Assembly: GCF_004302915.1 (NCBI RefSeq)
Contig: NZ_QQBI01000011.1
Location: 1 to 64,000 of the forward strand
From: Komagataeibacter xylinus
GTDB lineage: Bacteria; Pseudomonadota; Alphaproteobacteria; Acetobacterales; Acetobacteraceae
Direction: 5' to 3'
Length of the DNA stretch: 64,000 bases
Numbering within the stretch: position 1 is the stretch's first letter; the number at the start of each line of letters is the position of its first letter. Under the pieces are notes generated by a model, which ran no database searches, was not told the origin of the DNA, and saw only the letters and a program-made list of their open reading frames with translations. A program made the position numbers and the translations under genes. Shown piece by piece: positions 1 to 8,117 of the stretch.

Positions 1-14
1 GCGGTCTCCTCTGA

Positions 15-224
15 ATGGTCTTCCGACCTCATCATGGCACATTGATGTCGCATGGAGGCCGTCCACCCCATCTGGATCCATACTCCCATGATTGGCCGGG
101 GTCGCGGTCACTGCGGGCCATTCTCGCCCTGGCCCGGAATCACGATTGTGATTACGTCCTGTTTGATGCGGACGGCCCGGTCGATGCCGCGCTTCGTTTT
201 TTTGATGACGATGAAGATGAATGA
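15..224 (+). CDS. Small acidic protein, DUF5983-like C-terminus
   Basis: A 69-residue frame opens directly after an in-frame stop at 12-14 and ends in a very acidic tail (FFDDDEDE). The stretch DCDYVLFDADGPVDAAL resembles the C-terminal end of DUF5983-type plasmid proteins, where a cysteine-aspartate pair is followed by a hydrophobic strand and acidic residues. It is short for that family, so it may be the tail of a longer gene broken by a frameshift near the window edge. No good ribosome binding site is visible before ATG 15; ATG 45 is an alternative start. A strong terminator follows at 278-309. Function unknown. Confidence 0.4.
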   Translation: MVFRPHHGTLMSHGGRPPHLDPYSHDWPGSRSLRAILALARNHDCDYVLFDADGPVDAALRFFDDDEDE

Positions 225-277
225 CCGGCAACGGCATCGGGCGTCCCTCGGGCCAGAGGCGCCGGTTCTTATTTCTT

Positions 278-309
278 AAGGCGGGATACTTCGGTGTTCC
301 GCCTTTTTT
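278..309 (+). terminator. Rho-independent terminator with TTCG tetraloop
   Basis: A 10-pair stem (280-289 with 294-303, including G-T pairs) is capped by TTCG closed by a C-G pair and followed by six T residues (304-309). It lies between the small acidic gene and the DUF3085 gene, so it should end transcription from the left. Confidence 0.85.
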
Positions 310-346
310 GTGTCCTCGCAAGGGGATTACACAAAGGAATACTGCC

Positions 347-554
347 ATGAAACTTCATTTCGACCATGCCCTCGTGGCGCGTCTTCTCGCTCATGCGCAA
401 GCCGCGAGCGAACATTCCCCTACCTATGATCAGCTTGTTGACCCGGCCTTTCTCAAGGCTGGCGTGTCGTCACGCCATCCGACCAGTGCGGATGTCGATC
501 GTACCAAAATACCGGCAGGCCTGATGCTGGTTGGCGATCATGGGGTGTACCTGA
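347..554 (+). CDS. DUF3085 protein, exon 1 (split by group II intron)
   Basis: First part of a small plasmid protein of the DUF3085 family, whose function is unknown. ATG 347 lies after an aaagga ribosome binding site. The encoded text PAGLMLVGDHGVYL is the typical run just before the family signature LMSNG. The coding frame is interrupted after base 554 by the intron, and without splicing the protein would stop at 574 after a few intron-encoded residues. Joining base 554 to base 3117 makes an ATG codon and gives GVYL-M-SNGYP, exactly the expected family sequence. The spliced product is 156 residues, which fits the family. DUF3085 genes usually sit among ArdC/SSB-type plasmid genes, as here. 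Confidence 0.8.
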
Positions 555-1161
555 GTGCGCCGGTTCGGCGCTGAATCGAAAGTGCGTTTCAAACGCCGGG
601 AGAACTGACGACTCCCGTCCCCACCAACCTTAGTTGAAATCGAAAGGTGACAATGAACATAGCATGGTTGGAGCAAGGCCCGAATAGCCAAGAACGGTTA
701 CGGTTTAGAGGGTCAGGGGAAGATGCATATGGTCAAGGCTATACTGCTTTAACTCCAGTTTCGGTGATGATTAACGCCATAGCAGTCATTAAACCGTTTG
801 ATACGACTGTTTCGCAAGGGAAGGGTATCATGAGGTTGCCCAGTCCGAAGCCCCTGTCTATCCGGGGATGTCAGTCTTGCGACACTGCCTCCATACGAGG
901 AATGAAACGAACAGAGGACCTAAGTGCGTCGCATCTTTCATCAGCGCAAAGCCGGGATAACCTAAACAGGCTTCCTAAACCTGCATGGTTACAGAGTCAC
1001 CATAGTAGCCAAATGCTTTCCTGTAATGGGACGGACAACCTGCGTTTAAGCAGGGCAAGACACCGTATAAGGTACGAGCGATCGCACCGAAAGCGTCAGG
1101 TCTTGGGTGAAGGGTGGCAGCTCCCAAAACAGTATCCTCTAACGGAAGACGGGTTCTGCTG

Positions 1162-3021
1162 ATGCAAACTGCTATCGTCATGAAGAGATTGGATACTCTT
1201 CCAAAGCTCTCGAAAGCCGGAAAGTCGATTAACGGCCTATTCCGCCTCATGACCTGCCGTGATCTCTGGAAAGCGGCATATGAGAAGGTTGCCCAAAACT
1301 CGGGCTCCCTGACCCCCGGTATTGACGGAGATACGCTTGACGGGTTTTCGCTCGACAAGCTTGAAGCGTTGATTAGCGAGGTCGTGGAAGGACGTTACCG
1401 ACCAAATCCGGTTCGTCGGGTCTACATACCAAAATCAAACGGTAAACTCCGACCGTTGGGGATTCCGAGTATTCGGGATCGCCTCGTGCAGGAAACTTTG
1501 AGGACGATCCTTGAAACCATATATGAGCCGATTTTCTCTAATCACTCACATGGGTTTCGTCCAAATAGGTCCTGTCATACTGCACTGGAGCATATCCAGA
1601 AGGTGTGGAGAGGGACAAAATGGTTCGTTGAGGTCGATATTGTTGGGTATTTTGACAATATCGACCACGACATTCTCGTGAACCTGCTTCGCAAGAGGAT
1701 TGCTGATAAGAAGATCATTGATCTGATTAGACGCTTTCTTGAAGCTGGATATCTTGAAAACTGGAGGTTCAGCAGGACTTACAGTGGAACTCCGCAAGGT
1801 GGCATTGTCTCGCCCATTTTGGCCAACATCTATCTTCATGAACTCGATTTGTTCATGGAAACATGGATGGAGGCTAAAAATAAGGGCGTGAAACGTCGCC
1901 GGGAGCAAGAATGGAATCGTCTTTCGAAGTTGATCAATTACAGACAGATGCAAATTCGTCGGATCGTACGATCAGAAGAAAGTCTGTCAGTAGGAGATCA
2001 GGGCAGGATAGCGGCTCTCAAACAGGATATAAAAGTCCTCGATAAGGCTCGCAAATCTGTGCCTGCGCTGGCATCACAGGATCCGGATTATCGGCGCTTT
2101 CGTTATGTCCGGTATGCTGATGATTTCCTCATTGGTGTTATCGGCAGCAAAGATGATGCCCGGAGAATGATGGATGCCGTTCGACAATTTCTTGGAAACC
2201 TGAAACTTAATGTATCTGAGGAAAAGAGCGGCATTCGACATGCCTCGGACGGAGTAGAATTTCTTGGCTATGACATCCATACTTGGAATTCAAACCAGGT
2301 AAGGAGCGTGAGGGACACTCTGGGGCGCAACTACACGAAGCGTAATCCAGACGGTCTGATCACGTTGAATGTTCCGCGGACGAAAATCCGCCAGTTCTGT
2401 CAACGCCACGGTTACGGTTACCCCGACACGCGTTGGGGTATTGACCGACCGGCATTGATCAATTCGAGCGAGTACGAGATCGCTTCACAGTTCAATGCGG
2501 AATACCGCGGGTTTGTTCAATATTACGCGCTGTGCGTGAATGTGAAAGCGCAGCTTCGTTCGCTTCAGTTCGTAGTACAGACAAGCCTTCTCAAGACACT
2601 TGCCAATAAGCGACATAGCTCGTTGGCCAAGGTTTTGACTTCCGTCCGTAATAGGGATGGAGAGTGGTATGTGGCTAGCCGAGACTTAGGTGGGAAATTA
2701 AGGAGGGTGCGGGTATGGAAGCTTCGGCATCTCACTCGTCCGTCCGTGAAATTCGCCAAGGTCGACGCACTACCAAGATACATTGCGGCTTTTGCTCGCA
2801 CGGACTTGGTAGATCGACTGTTTTCTGAAGAATGTGCGCTTTGCGGAACATCAAATGTTCCGGTTGAAGTGCATCACGTCAGAAAGCTGAAAGATCACGT
2901 CAACTCGCCTTTGATGGCACAGGTCAGAGCTGCTCGCCAAAGGAAGCGTATCCCGCTCTGCATAAATTGCCATCGCAATGTCCATGCTGGGCGGCAACGT
3001 GATCTTCGAATGAGAGCGTAA
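1162..3021 (+). CDS. ltrA: Group II intron reverse transcriptase/maturase with HNH endonuclease
   Basis: Multifunctional intron protein of 619 residues that binds the unspliced RNA, helps it splice and copies it into DNA at a new target. In order: RT fingers with TPGIDG and IPKSNGKLRPLGIP, a palm with FVEVDIVGYFDNI and TPQGGIVSPILANIY, the catalytic RYVRYADDF motif, a maturase (X) region, and a C-terminal HNH-type zinc nuclease with CALCG, HH and CINCH. All key residues are present, so it should be active in both splicing and homing. I chose ATG 1162 because intron proteins of this class commonly begin MQTA; an in-frame ATG at 1114 would add 16 residues from the ribozyme part. Confidence 0.93.
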   Translation: MQTAIVMKRLDTLPKLSKAGKSINGLFRLMTCRDLWKAAYEKVAQNSGSLTPGIDGDTLDGFSLDKLEALISEVVEGRYRPNPVRRVYIPKSNGKLRPLGIPSIRDRLVQETLRTILETIYEPIFSNHSHGFRPNRSCHTALEHIQKVWRGTKWFVEVDIVGYFDNIDHDILVNLLRKRIADKKIIDLIRRFLEAGYLENWRFSRTYSGTPQGGIVSPILANIYLHELDLFMETWMEAKNKGVKRRREQEWNRLSKLINYRQMQIRRIVRSEESLSVGDQGRIAALKQDIKVLDKARKSVPALASQDPDYRRFRYVRYADDFLIGVIGSKDDARRMMDAVRQFLGNLKLNVSEEKSGIRHASDGVEFLGYDIHTWNSNQVRSVRDTLGRNYTKRNPDGLITLNVPRTKIRQFCQRHGYGYPDTRWGIDRPALINSSEYEIASQFNAEYRGFVQYYALCVNVKAQLRSLQFVVQTSLLKTLANKRHSSLAKVLTSVRNRDGEWYVASRDLGGKLRRVRVWKLRHLTRPSVKFAKVDALPRYIAAFARTDLVDRLFSEECALCGTSNVPVEVHHVRKLKDHVNSPLMAQVRAARQRKRIPLCINCHRNVHAGRQRDLRMRA

Positions 3022-3032
3022 TCGGGGGTGGA

Positions 3033-3066
3033 AAGCCGTGTGCAGTGAAAGCTGCCCGCACGGTTT
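3033..3066 (+). ncRNA. Group II intron domain V
   Basis: A 34-base hairpin carrying the catalytic AGC triad (3034-3036), a GAAA tetraloop (3047-3050) and a two-base bulge on the 3' side. It begins 12 bases after the maturase stop and is followed by the domain VI stem. This is the catalytic heart of the ribozyme and appears intact. Confidence 0.85.
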
Positions 3067-3116
3067 GGAGGGGGACGTGGCATTTGCTCTCTGAGCGGTG
3101 TCCACGTCTACCCTAT

Positions 3117-3379
3117 TGTCGAATGGTTATCCGCGCTTCAGTGACGCTGAGGGTCAGGCGAACCTTGTCGCCTATGCCGTCGAAGCGGACCCGCGCACAT
3201 GTCCTGACGACTGGTACGACGTCAAACGCGCATCGTTTGGCGGTGATGATGGCGCGGAATTTCTTTCCGCCGATACCATCCGCAAGGCACTGGAGGCGAC
3301 TGCGGGCAGTCGTTTGTGGATTGATGTCACGCCTGCGCAGATCAGTTGCCCCTATCTGGCATCCCCGAAAACACCCTGA
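3117..3379 (+). CDS. DUF3085 protein, exon 2
   Basis: Second part of the split DUF3085 gene. It encodes SNGYPRFSDAEG, then DDWYDVKRASFGGDDGAEF and a C-terminal WIDVTPAQI segment. The WxxKRxxFGGDDGAE run is the family's most conserved part. Base 3117 falls on codon position 2, which matches the single codon base left at the end of exon 1. Without splicing this half has no suitable start codon or ribosome binding site. An AT-rich stretch without genes follows up to the next gene at 3641. Confidence 0.78.
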
Positions 3380-3640
3380 CGCAAACAAGCATACGGCGGA
3401 TATCGCGAGGACTATTCTTTATTAACGTAAGAAAAAATGTGGGTAACGGGCGAGGTCTGGGCGTAAAAAATAATAAAAATCATGGTAAATACGATCAGAA
3501 ACGCCATGCTTAACAAGCCTATAGTAAGGAATTGCCTGTCATTGTTCTGCTTACGACATGGTTTTCAACGTCCGGCCCACTTCATTTCCGATAACGAGTG
3601 CGGGTATGTGCCCGTGCCTGAGCAACCGAGGGAACTCGCC

Positions 3641-4111
3641 ATGACTGAGAACTTCGAACGAAGCTTTGCGGAGCATGCAGAGCGGTTACTTCGCCATGAA
3701 AGAGCATGCAATGAAGCTTCAGCGCAAAATCGCAGGATCATCTTTGAAACGCTTTCGGTATCCAGGATTACAGCCGTTACAGTGTCGTTTGACGGTGAAG
3801 GAGATAGCGGCCAGATCGAGGAGATTGCTGTTGTACCTGAAGGGGAGGATTCACGGCTCGACGTCCTTGTCGATGCGGTGACGGCGAGGTGGACTGATTG
3901 CGAGATTGTCTCGGAACGTACTCCCCTGCGGGATGTCATCGAACAGGTCTGTTACGCCGCATTGGCCGAGACCAACGGTGGTTGGGAAAACAATGAGGGT
4001 GCTTTTGGCGACTTCAGGTTTGACGTGGCCAACAGAACGCTGACGCTCGAATTTAACGGACGATATATGTCCACTGAATATTCCGAGCATAGCTGGACAG
4101 AGGAGGCCTGA
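3641..4111 (+). CDS. DUF6878-like plasmid protein
   Basis: Protein of 156 residues. N-terminal half (1-60) is helical and charged; the C-terminal half contains GDFRFDVANRTLTLEFNGRY, a strand-rich signature I associate with DUF6878 proteins of alphaproteobacterial plasmids. Function unknown. ATG 3641 is preceded by gaggga at a good distance; the frame is open further upstream to 3482 but that part reads like non-coding sequence. It is followed after one base by the DUF6915-like gene, so the two are probably co-transcribed. Confidence 0.65.
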   Translation: MTENFERSFAEHAERLLRHERACNEASAQNRRIIFETLSVSRITAVTVSFDGEGDSGQIEEIAVVPEGEDSRLDVLVDAVTARWTDCEIVSERTPLRDVIEQVCYAALAETNGGWENNEGAFGDFRFDVANRTLTLEFNGRYMSTEYSEHSWTEEA

Positions 4112-4112
4112 A

Positions 4113-4481
4113 ATGGCGCATAGTTATTATCATGCTCTCTCGTCGGTGCGGCAGTGGGGAGGTACGGCTGATGACTTCCTGCCTATCCATACATGGTTCG
4201 ACGAATCAAAATTGATTTCGGCCGATTTTCGGCATCGTGCGCTAAGACATCACGCGGAAGGAATTTTCCTCGCTGAGAGACTTTTTGGCGTTGTGCTGAC
4301 AATTTCCACCGGGCGGGTTGTCCCGGTGCGGCTGATCGCCGAGCAGCATATGCGCGAGGACTTTGGGTTTATTCCGAGTTTCGTTGATTGGCTGAAGGAA
4401 ATCCGCCCCCAGCCCTGGATGGGACGGGCGCAGCCCATTCATCGAAGCCTCGATCCCACTTATGGCAAACTTTCAGAATAA
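4113..4481 (+). CDS. DUF6915-like plasmid protein
   Basis: Protein of 122 residues with the recognisable run HTWFDESK..ADFRHRALRHHAEG, then VPVRLIAEQHMREDFG and DWLKEIRPQPWM. The His/Arg-rich RHRALRHHAEGI segment is the family hallmark. Its function is not known, but such genes travel with ArdC and SSB in plasmid establishment regions. An aggagg ribosome binding site overlaps the end of the previous gene. The last 20 residues after QPWM look unlike the family and may be read-through caused by the same disturbance that affects the next gene. Confidence 0.65.
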   Translation: MAHSYYHALSSVRQWGGTADDFLPIHTWFDESKLISADFRHRALRHHAEGIFLAERLFGVVLTISTGRVVPVRLIAEQHMREDFGFIPSFVDWLKEIRPQPWMGRAQPIHRSLDPTYGKLSE

Positions 4482-4816
4482 CAGAAGACTTCTGGAATAC
4501 TGGCCGTGACGTAGCCCGTACGCAACTCCACGCGATTGATGACACCCTGGCGCAGATCCAGAGACGGAATTTCTACCAGCTAATCGCCCGGATTAGCCAC
4601 ACCGGGCCCTATTATCACGAATTTACAATGATCGTCACTGTGATACGTAAAAGTCAGACCGGTTTCGAAATGACAGAAGACGCCGCGCAGATACTCTCTG
4701 ATGTCATGCGTGATCTTGCACGATGGTTGTATCGCTCTCTCGAAACAGCATGGGATTACAAATCTTCCGATGACGCCGTTGATGACGCCATTCGCATCAA
4801 TGAATATACGGCGTAG
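4388..4816 (+). CDS. Conserved plasmid protein, start disturbed
   Basis: The frame encodes TEDFWNTGRDVARTQLHAI, QRRNFYQLIARISHTG and DAVDDAIRINEYTA, a coherent acidic, helical protein from about base 4480 onward. I cannot assign a function. The only start in this frame is TTG 4388, which would add about 30 residues of Pro/Ser-rich text that looks non-coding. An ATG at 4462 in the neighbouring frame encodes MANFQ and would join sensibly just before TEDFW, so a one-base indel near 4475-4485 may have broken the natural start. The gene overlaps the end of the DUF6915-like gene. Confidence 0.5.
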   Translation: MAEGNPPPALDGTGAAHSSKPRSHLWQTFRITEDFWNTGRDVARTQLHAIDDTLAQIQRRNFYQLIARISHTGPYYHEFTMIVTVIRKSQTGFEMTEDAAQILSDVMRDLARWLYRSLETAWDYKSSDDAVDDAIRINEYTA

Positions 4817-4990
4817 CTTTGAGAGGGTCCATTAGGACATGCATGTGAACCGTGTTTGCAAGCAGAGAAACAGAAACTTTTACAAATATAAAATATAGTA
4901 TTTTTTAATAATTCTCCGAGATGTGTGTATAAAGCAAGATAATATAAAATAATTATAATAAATAAAAAACAAATATAGGGAGGATCGGCA
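4817..4990. other. AT-rich intergenic block
   Basis: No gene. Bases 4870-4980 are nearly pure A/T runs in an otherwise GC-rich window, and lead straight into the structured element at 4991-5110. The block could hold a promoter or ease strand opening; no clear -35/-10 pair can be singled out. Confidence 0.5.
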
Positions 4991-5110
4991 CCACAGTCCA
5001 GCCTGTCGCGCAAGGGGTGGCTCCTCGCCGTGCGCGATGGCTGCGCCATCTGTGCGCGGCTCCGGTGCCGCCGCTGTGCGGCGCCCTTGCCCGCCAGTCT
5101 GCCCTGCGGT
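4991..5110. repeat. Structured element A: branched inverted repeat
   Basis: About 120 bases able to fold as a branched hairpin. GCAAGGG (5010-5016) pairs with CCCTTGC (5084-5090), and the flanking arms (4991-5009 with 5091-5109) are imperfectly complementary. Inside are GATGGC (5036-5041)/GCCATC (5045-5050), extended by GCGC/GCGC, and a second hairpin around 5064-5085. It lies between an AT-rich block and the small membrane protein/ArdC genes, as element B lies before ssb. Confidence 0.6.
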
Positions 5111-5150
5111 CGCCGGAAGGGGTCGAAACCCCCGAAAAAAGGATCTGGAA

Positions 5151-5306
5151 ATGGCACAGAACCGCATTGCGCCGCCGTCCCGCCCCGCCGTCGAAATCGC
5201 CAAATTCGTCGCCATCGTGCTCCTCTGGACGGCCTCCATGGTCACTTTCCTCCTGCTGCCCGATGTCTTCCTCGATCCGTGCACGGGCATCATCGATCTC
5301 AGGTGA
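5151..5306 (+). CDS. Small single-span membrane protein
   Basis: A 51-residue protein with one hydrophobic helix (about residues 16-38, FVAIVLLWTASMVTFLLLP). ATG 5151 follows aaaaggatctgg, a usable ribosome binding site. It stands between structured element A and ardC and is probably co-transcribed with ardC. I recognise no family. The coding call rests on position, ribosome binding site and the clear membrane segment. Confidence 0.5.
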   Translation: MAQNRIAPPSRPAVEIAKFVAIVLLWTASMVTFLLLPDVFLDPCTGIIDLR

Positions 5307-5378
5307 CACCACCCTCGCCATCCGCTGCCCATCCGCGCCGCCCTTCGGGGTGGCGTCTGCACTTTCTGGAGACTGATC

Positions 5379-6278
5379 ATGGCCAGAACTGAACGTACCG
5401 ACATCCACCAGTGCGTCACTGACCGCATCATCCGCGAACTTGAAGCGGGAACCGTGCCATGGGTCTGCCCGTGGAGCCGCACGAAATGCGGCATTGCCCT
5501 GCCGCGTAATGCCGCGACCGACCGGGCCTATTCCGGGATCAACATCCTGATGCTGTGGGGTTCGGTAGAGATGCAGGGGTTTTGTACCCAGAAATGGCTG
5601 ACGTTCCGCCAGGCGCATGCGCAGGGCGGCAATGTCAGGAAAGGCGAGAAGGGAACGACGGTATTTTATGCCGACCGTTTCACGCCAAAATCGGAAGCAG
5701 GTTCCGACGAGCCACGCCAGATCCCGTTTCTAAAGCGGTTTACGGTGTTCAATGTTGACCAGTGCGAGAACCTGCCGGAGAGCATGGTCGCGCCGACCGC
5801 GCCGTTGCCGGAACGCGAAATCGTGCCGCACGCGGAAGCGCTGATGCGCGAAACCGGGGCGGACATCCGTATCGGCGGCGATAAGGCATTTTATGCCCCG
5901 GATGCGGACTTCATCCGGGTTCCGCCCCAGCAGTCCTATTTCAACCAGATCGACTGGTACAGAACCGTCTTTCATGAGATCGGGCATTGGACCGGGGCTG
6001 AAAGCCGACTGTCGCGCACCTTTGGCAGGCGGTTCGGGGACCATGCCTACGCAGCCGAGGAACTGGTCGCAGAGATGACATCTGCTTTCGTATGCGCGGA
6101 ACTGCAGATCGAGCCGACTGTCCGCCATGCGGATTACATCGGGAACTGGCTGGAACTGCTGAAGGCTGACAAGCGCGCCATTTTCACTGCAGCGAGCGCA
6201 GCTTCATCTGCGGCCCAATACATTTTCGGCTCATCGACACGTCAGCCGTCCATCGAGGACGTGGCGTCTGCCGCCTGA
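5379..6278 (+). CDS. ardC: ArdC-like antirestriction protein
   Basis: Protein of 299 residues. The N-terminal part (about 1-125) is the ssDNA-binding ArdC domain with PWxxPW-like text (VPWVCPW), YSGINILML and ARKGEKG-like NVRKGEKGTTVFYADRF. The C-terminal part is a zincin-type metallopeptidase domain with FHEIGHWTG (HExxH) and a downstream glutamate in YAAEELVAEM. ArdC proteins bind single-stranded DNA and protect incoming plasmid DNA from restriction. ATG 5379 follows a ggag site. The gene is complete and follows the small membrane protein and structured element A, a typical leading-region position. Confidence 0.88.
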   Translation: MARTERTDIHQCVTDRIIRELEAGTVPWVCPWSRTKCGIALPRNAATDRAYSGINILMLWGSVEMQGFCTQKWLTFRQAHAQGGNVRKGEKGTTVFYADRFTPKSEAGSDEPRQIPFLKRFTVFNVDQCENLPESMVAPTAPLPEREIVPHAEALMRETGADIRIGGDKAFYAPDADFIRVPPQQSYFNQIDWYRTVFHEIGHWTGAESRLSRTFGRRFGDHAYAAEELVAEMTSAFVCAELQIEPTVRHADYIGNWLELLKADKRAIFTAASAASSAAQYIFGSSTRQPSIEDVASAA

Positions 6279-6335
6279 AACCCAACCGTAAAAACCTGTG
6301 CGCCCGCGAGGGCGTGCTGAGCGATGGAGTTCATC

Positions 6336-6719
6336 ATGCCTGTCTTTGCCCTGATCGCCACTCCCGCCGTGCGCATCCGTTCCGATGGCTGCACCATCCT
6401 TCAGGCGCTGCCGATGGAACACCTTGGTGCACGGGGGATGACAGAAGCCCGGACGCTCACGGAAATCTCGACTGCCGTAACGCTTTACGGTGAGAGGACC
6501 GCCGGCGCGCATCCCGGGCGCTCGTTTTCCATCACTGTGCATATCCGTCGGGGCGATCGTAAGCCACGTGGCTTTGATGCGGCTTACCGCACTGGCGCCC
6601 TGGTGACCGACAGATGGGTTCTCATGGTCGATAACGACGCTGATGGCGCACGGATCCTGCATGGACGATCCGCAGCCGACGCCGGAAACATGGCGTCCTG
6701 CAAAGGAGACGTGGCATGA
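6336..6719 (+). CDS. Hypothetical leading-region protein
   Basis: Protein of 127 residues with no family I can name. It opens with a short hydrophobic strand (MPVFALIATPAV) and is otherwise mixed alpha/beta with no membrane segment. ATG 6336 follows ggag at six bases; an ATG at 6324 is the alternative. The 13-base context GGAGTTCATCATG is identical to that of the divergent gene starting at 8117. It overlaps the next gene by four bases (ATGA), so 6336-7608 is one translationally coupled trio. Confidence 0.6.
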   Translation: MPVFALIATPAVRIRSDGCTILQALPMEHLGARGMTEARTLTEISTAVTLYGERTAGAHPGRSFSITVHIRRGDRKPRGFDAAYRTGALVTDRWVLMVDNDADGARILHGRSAADAGNMASCKGDVA

Positions 6720-7105
6720 TCCGCCAGTATTATACGTCTCCATTCCAGGGCGGTAATAACCCGCTCCGGGTCGGGACCATTGCCAGCGGAACCATCTTCC
6801 GTCTTCCGGCTCCTGTTTCGGGACGTCCCTATCGGACCCGGCCGTGGATCGTGGAATGCTTTCTGAACGCCACGATGGGGGCGGCTGCCCTGAACCCCGT
6901 CACCGGTCTCTGGGAAGACCGTTATATGCGAGGCCGCTCGGATCTGGTCGTATTGCGCAGCCTCGCCAATGCCCGCCGTGTGACCGTGGCGGTGCGTTAT
7001 CTGGAAAGGATGAATGAAGAAGGCCTGGGCGAGGGGCATTATCCTGATCTGCCGGATGTGAGCCGCTTTCATAACGGCTATCGATGCCGGAGCCAGGTGT
7101 CATGA
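6716..7105 (+). CDS. Hypothetical leading-region protein
   Basis: Protein of 129 residues, basic, without membrane segments. Visible segments include YYTSPFQGGNNPLRVG at the N-terminus and RPWIVECFLNA in the middle. No known domain is recognised. It starts inside the last codons of the preceding gene and ends inside the start of the following gene (ATGA at 7102-7105), so expression is coupled to both. Confidence 0.6.
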   Translation: MIRQYYTSPFQGGNNPLRVGTIASGTIFRLPAPVSGRPYRTRPWIVECFLNATMGAAALNPVTGLWEDRYMRGRSDLVVLRSLANARRVTVAVRYLERMNEEGLGEGHYPDLPDVSRFHNGYRCRSQVS

Positions 7106-7608
7106 CGGCGGGGCCGATCCTGTGCGAGCGGCTTCGGATCCCGCCTTTCGACCCGGCTGTCCTGAAATCCACCCAATGGGCGACGGTCCAGCAAAAGGCA
7201 AAGCTTGGTAATGCGATCCTGCGGTTCATCGCACTCGGAATGCCTGCAGAAAAATTTACCCCGGCCCTATATAACCGTCTGTGCAATATGTTCGGATTTA
7301 TCGCGCATTATAATCGGACCGGCTTCGCGCAGACATGGTTCGACAATGCAGCCACACGGCGCGATTTCCTCGATCAGGTTGCACGATATCCCTGCTGGGG
7401 CGACCCGACTTTTGTCTGGTCGGATGTAGAGAAGGAAATCAGGCTGCGCGTTCGGGAAAACCTGCTGGTCGAGGCATGGACGACCCGTGCCCGCGAGGAA
7501 CAGGTTGCGCGCGAGAAAGCGGAGTTGGCCCGTCTGCAGGCAAAGCATGGCGGAACAGCGACGGCAGCGGATGCATCCGTGCCCACCGTGCAACTCGGGC
7601 TGCTCTAG
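7102..7608 (+). CDS. Hypothetical leading-region protein
   Basis: Protein of 168 residues. The middle is aromatic and helical (LYNRLCNMFGFIAHYNRTGF, TWFDNAATRRDFLDQVARYP), the C-terminal third is a charged helix (REEQVAREKAELARLQAKHG) followed by a short tail. No family recognised. I prefer ATG 7102, which overlaps the upstream stop as ATGA; ATG 7084 would add six residues. The 3' end overlaps the convergent gene on the other strand by four bases. Confidence 0.6.
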   Translation: MTAGPILCERLRIPPFDPAVLKSTQWATVQQKAKLGNAILRFIALGMPAEKFTPALYNRLCNMFGFIAHYNRTGFAQTWFDNAATRRDFLDQVARYPCWGDPTFVWSDVEKEIRLRVRENLLVEAWTTRAREEQVAREKAELARLQAKHGGTATAADASVPTVQLGLL

Positions 7609-8117
7609 CCCTGGGCCATGTGCCAGGAGCCATGCCCGTCGAGGCACCGGCCCAGGAACGCCAGTGCGGCACGCGGATATTTCCGGATTTCCAGAACGCT
7701 GCCGGTGGGTACTTCCATGTGGTAGGCGCCGATCTGGGTGGCGCAATGCGGCTGGCCGCGCAGGAATTTTATGCCCCTGCCGGTGCGAACTGCCTGCCGT
7801 GGACCAAAAACGCCGACAACGTGACGGCCCCCGAGGTAAATATCGGCGTTGAACTGGCGCCACAGCGGTGCCCGGACATCCTGCTCATCCACTTCGACCT
7901 GCACGGTGCAGCAGTCATTCCATGCAGATGGCGTGCCATCCACACCATACAGGGTCTGGCAGAGCTGGCGGATCGCCGGCGCATGTTCGGGCAGGAAGGA
8001 CCAGCCGATTTCCTTGCCGAGAAAACGTCCCCTGTAACGCCGGGCCTGGATTGCCAGTTCGGGATGAAAGTCGGCCTTCAGGATGATGCGTCCTTCCGAC
8101 GCAGTAATCACCGCCAT
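7605..8117 (-). CDS. Hypothetical protein
   Basis: Protein of 170 residues encoded against the surrounding genes. Its first part (IILKADFHPELAIQARRYRGRFLGKEIGWSF) has the pattern seen in HARP-like strand-helix modules, where a measured position is compared with a rebuilt surface, but the resemblance is weak and I do not assign it. A gggag site precedes ATG 8117. Convergent with the trio at 6336-7608 and divergent from ssb, with structured element B between. Confidence 0.55.
   Translation of the reverse strand: MAVITASEGRIILKADFHPELAIQARRYRGRFLGKEIGWSFLPEHAPAIRQLCQTLYGVDGTPSAWNDCCTVQVEVDEQDVRAPLWRQFNADIYLGGRHVVGVFGPRQAVRTGRGIKFLRGQPHCATQIGAYHMEVPTGSVLEIRKYPRAALAFLGRCLDGHGSWHMAQG

Larger units (their letters stand above)
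555..3116 (+). mobile_element. Complete group II intron
   Basis: A 2562-base intron with the standard 5' end GTGCGCC at 555-561 and a 3' end TAT at 3114-3116 (AY rule). A domain V hairpin lies at about 3033-3066, followed by a domain VI-type stem (GACGTGG at 3074-3080 with CCACGTC at 3102-3108). A full reverse transcriptase-maturase-endonuclease gene lies between the ribozyme 5' part (about 555-1150) and domain V. Both exon halves of the host gene are intact and the boundary inferred from the ribozyme ends restores the reading frame, so the intron looks recent and able to splice. It is inserted in the sense direction relative to the host gene. Exon-intron pairing was not established with confidence; TCAGGT at 1096-1101 complements the last six exon bases but lies late for EBS1. 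Confidence 0.93.

Noticed and set aside
1096-1101. TCAGGT as exon-binding site 1 of the intron
   Set aside because: It complements the last six exon bases, but its distance from the intron start is larger than usual and other partial matches exist (about 711-716), so it is not annotated.
975-1358. Minus-strand frame of 127 codons over the intron ribozyme and maturase start
   Set aside because: It overlaps the ribozyme and the well-supported reverse transcriptase, and its text shows no family or ribosome binding site.
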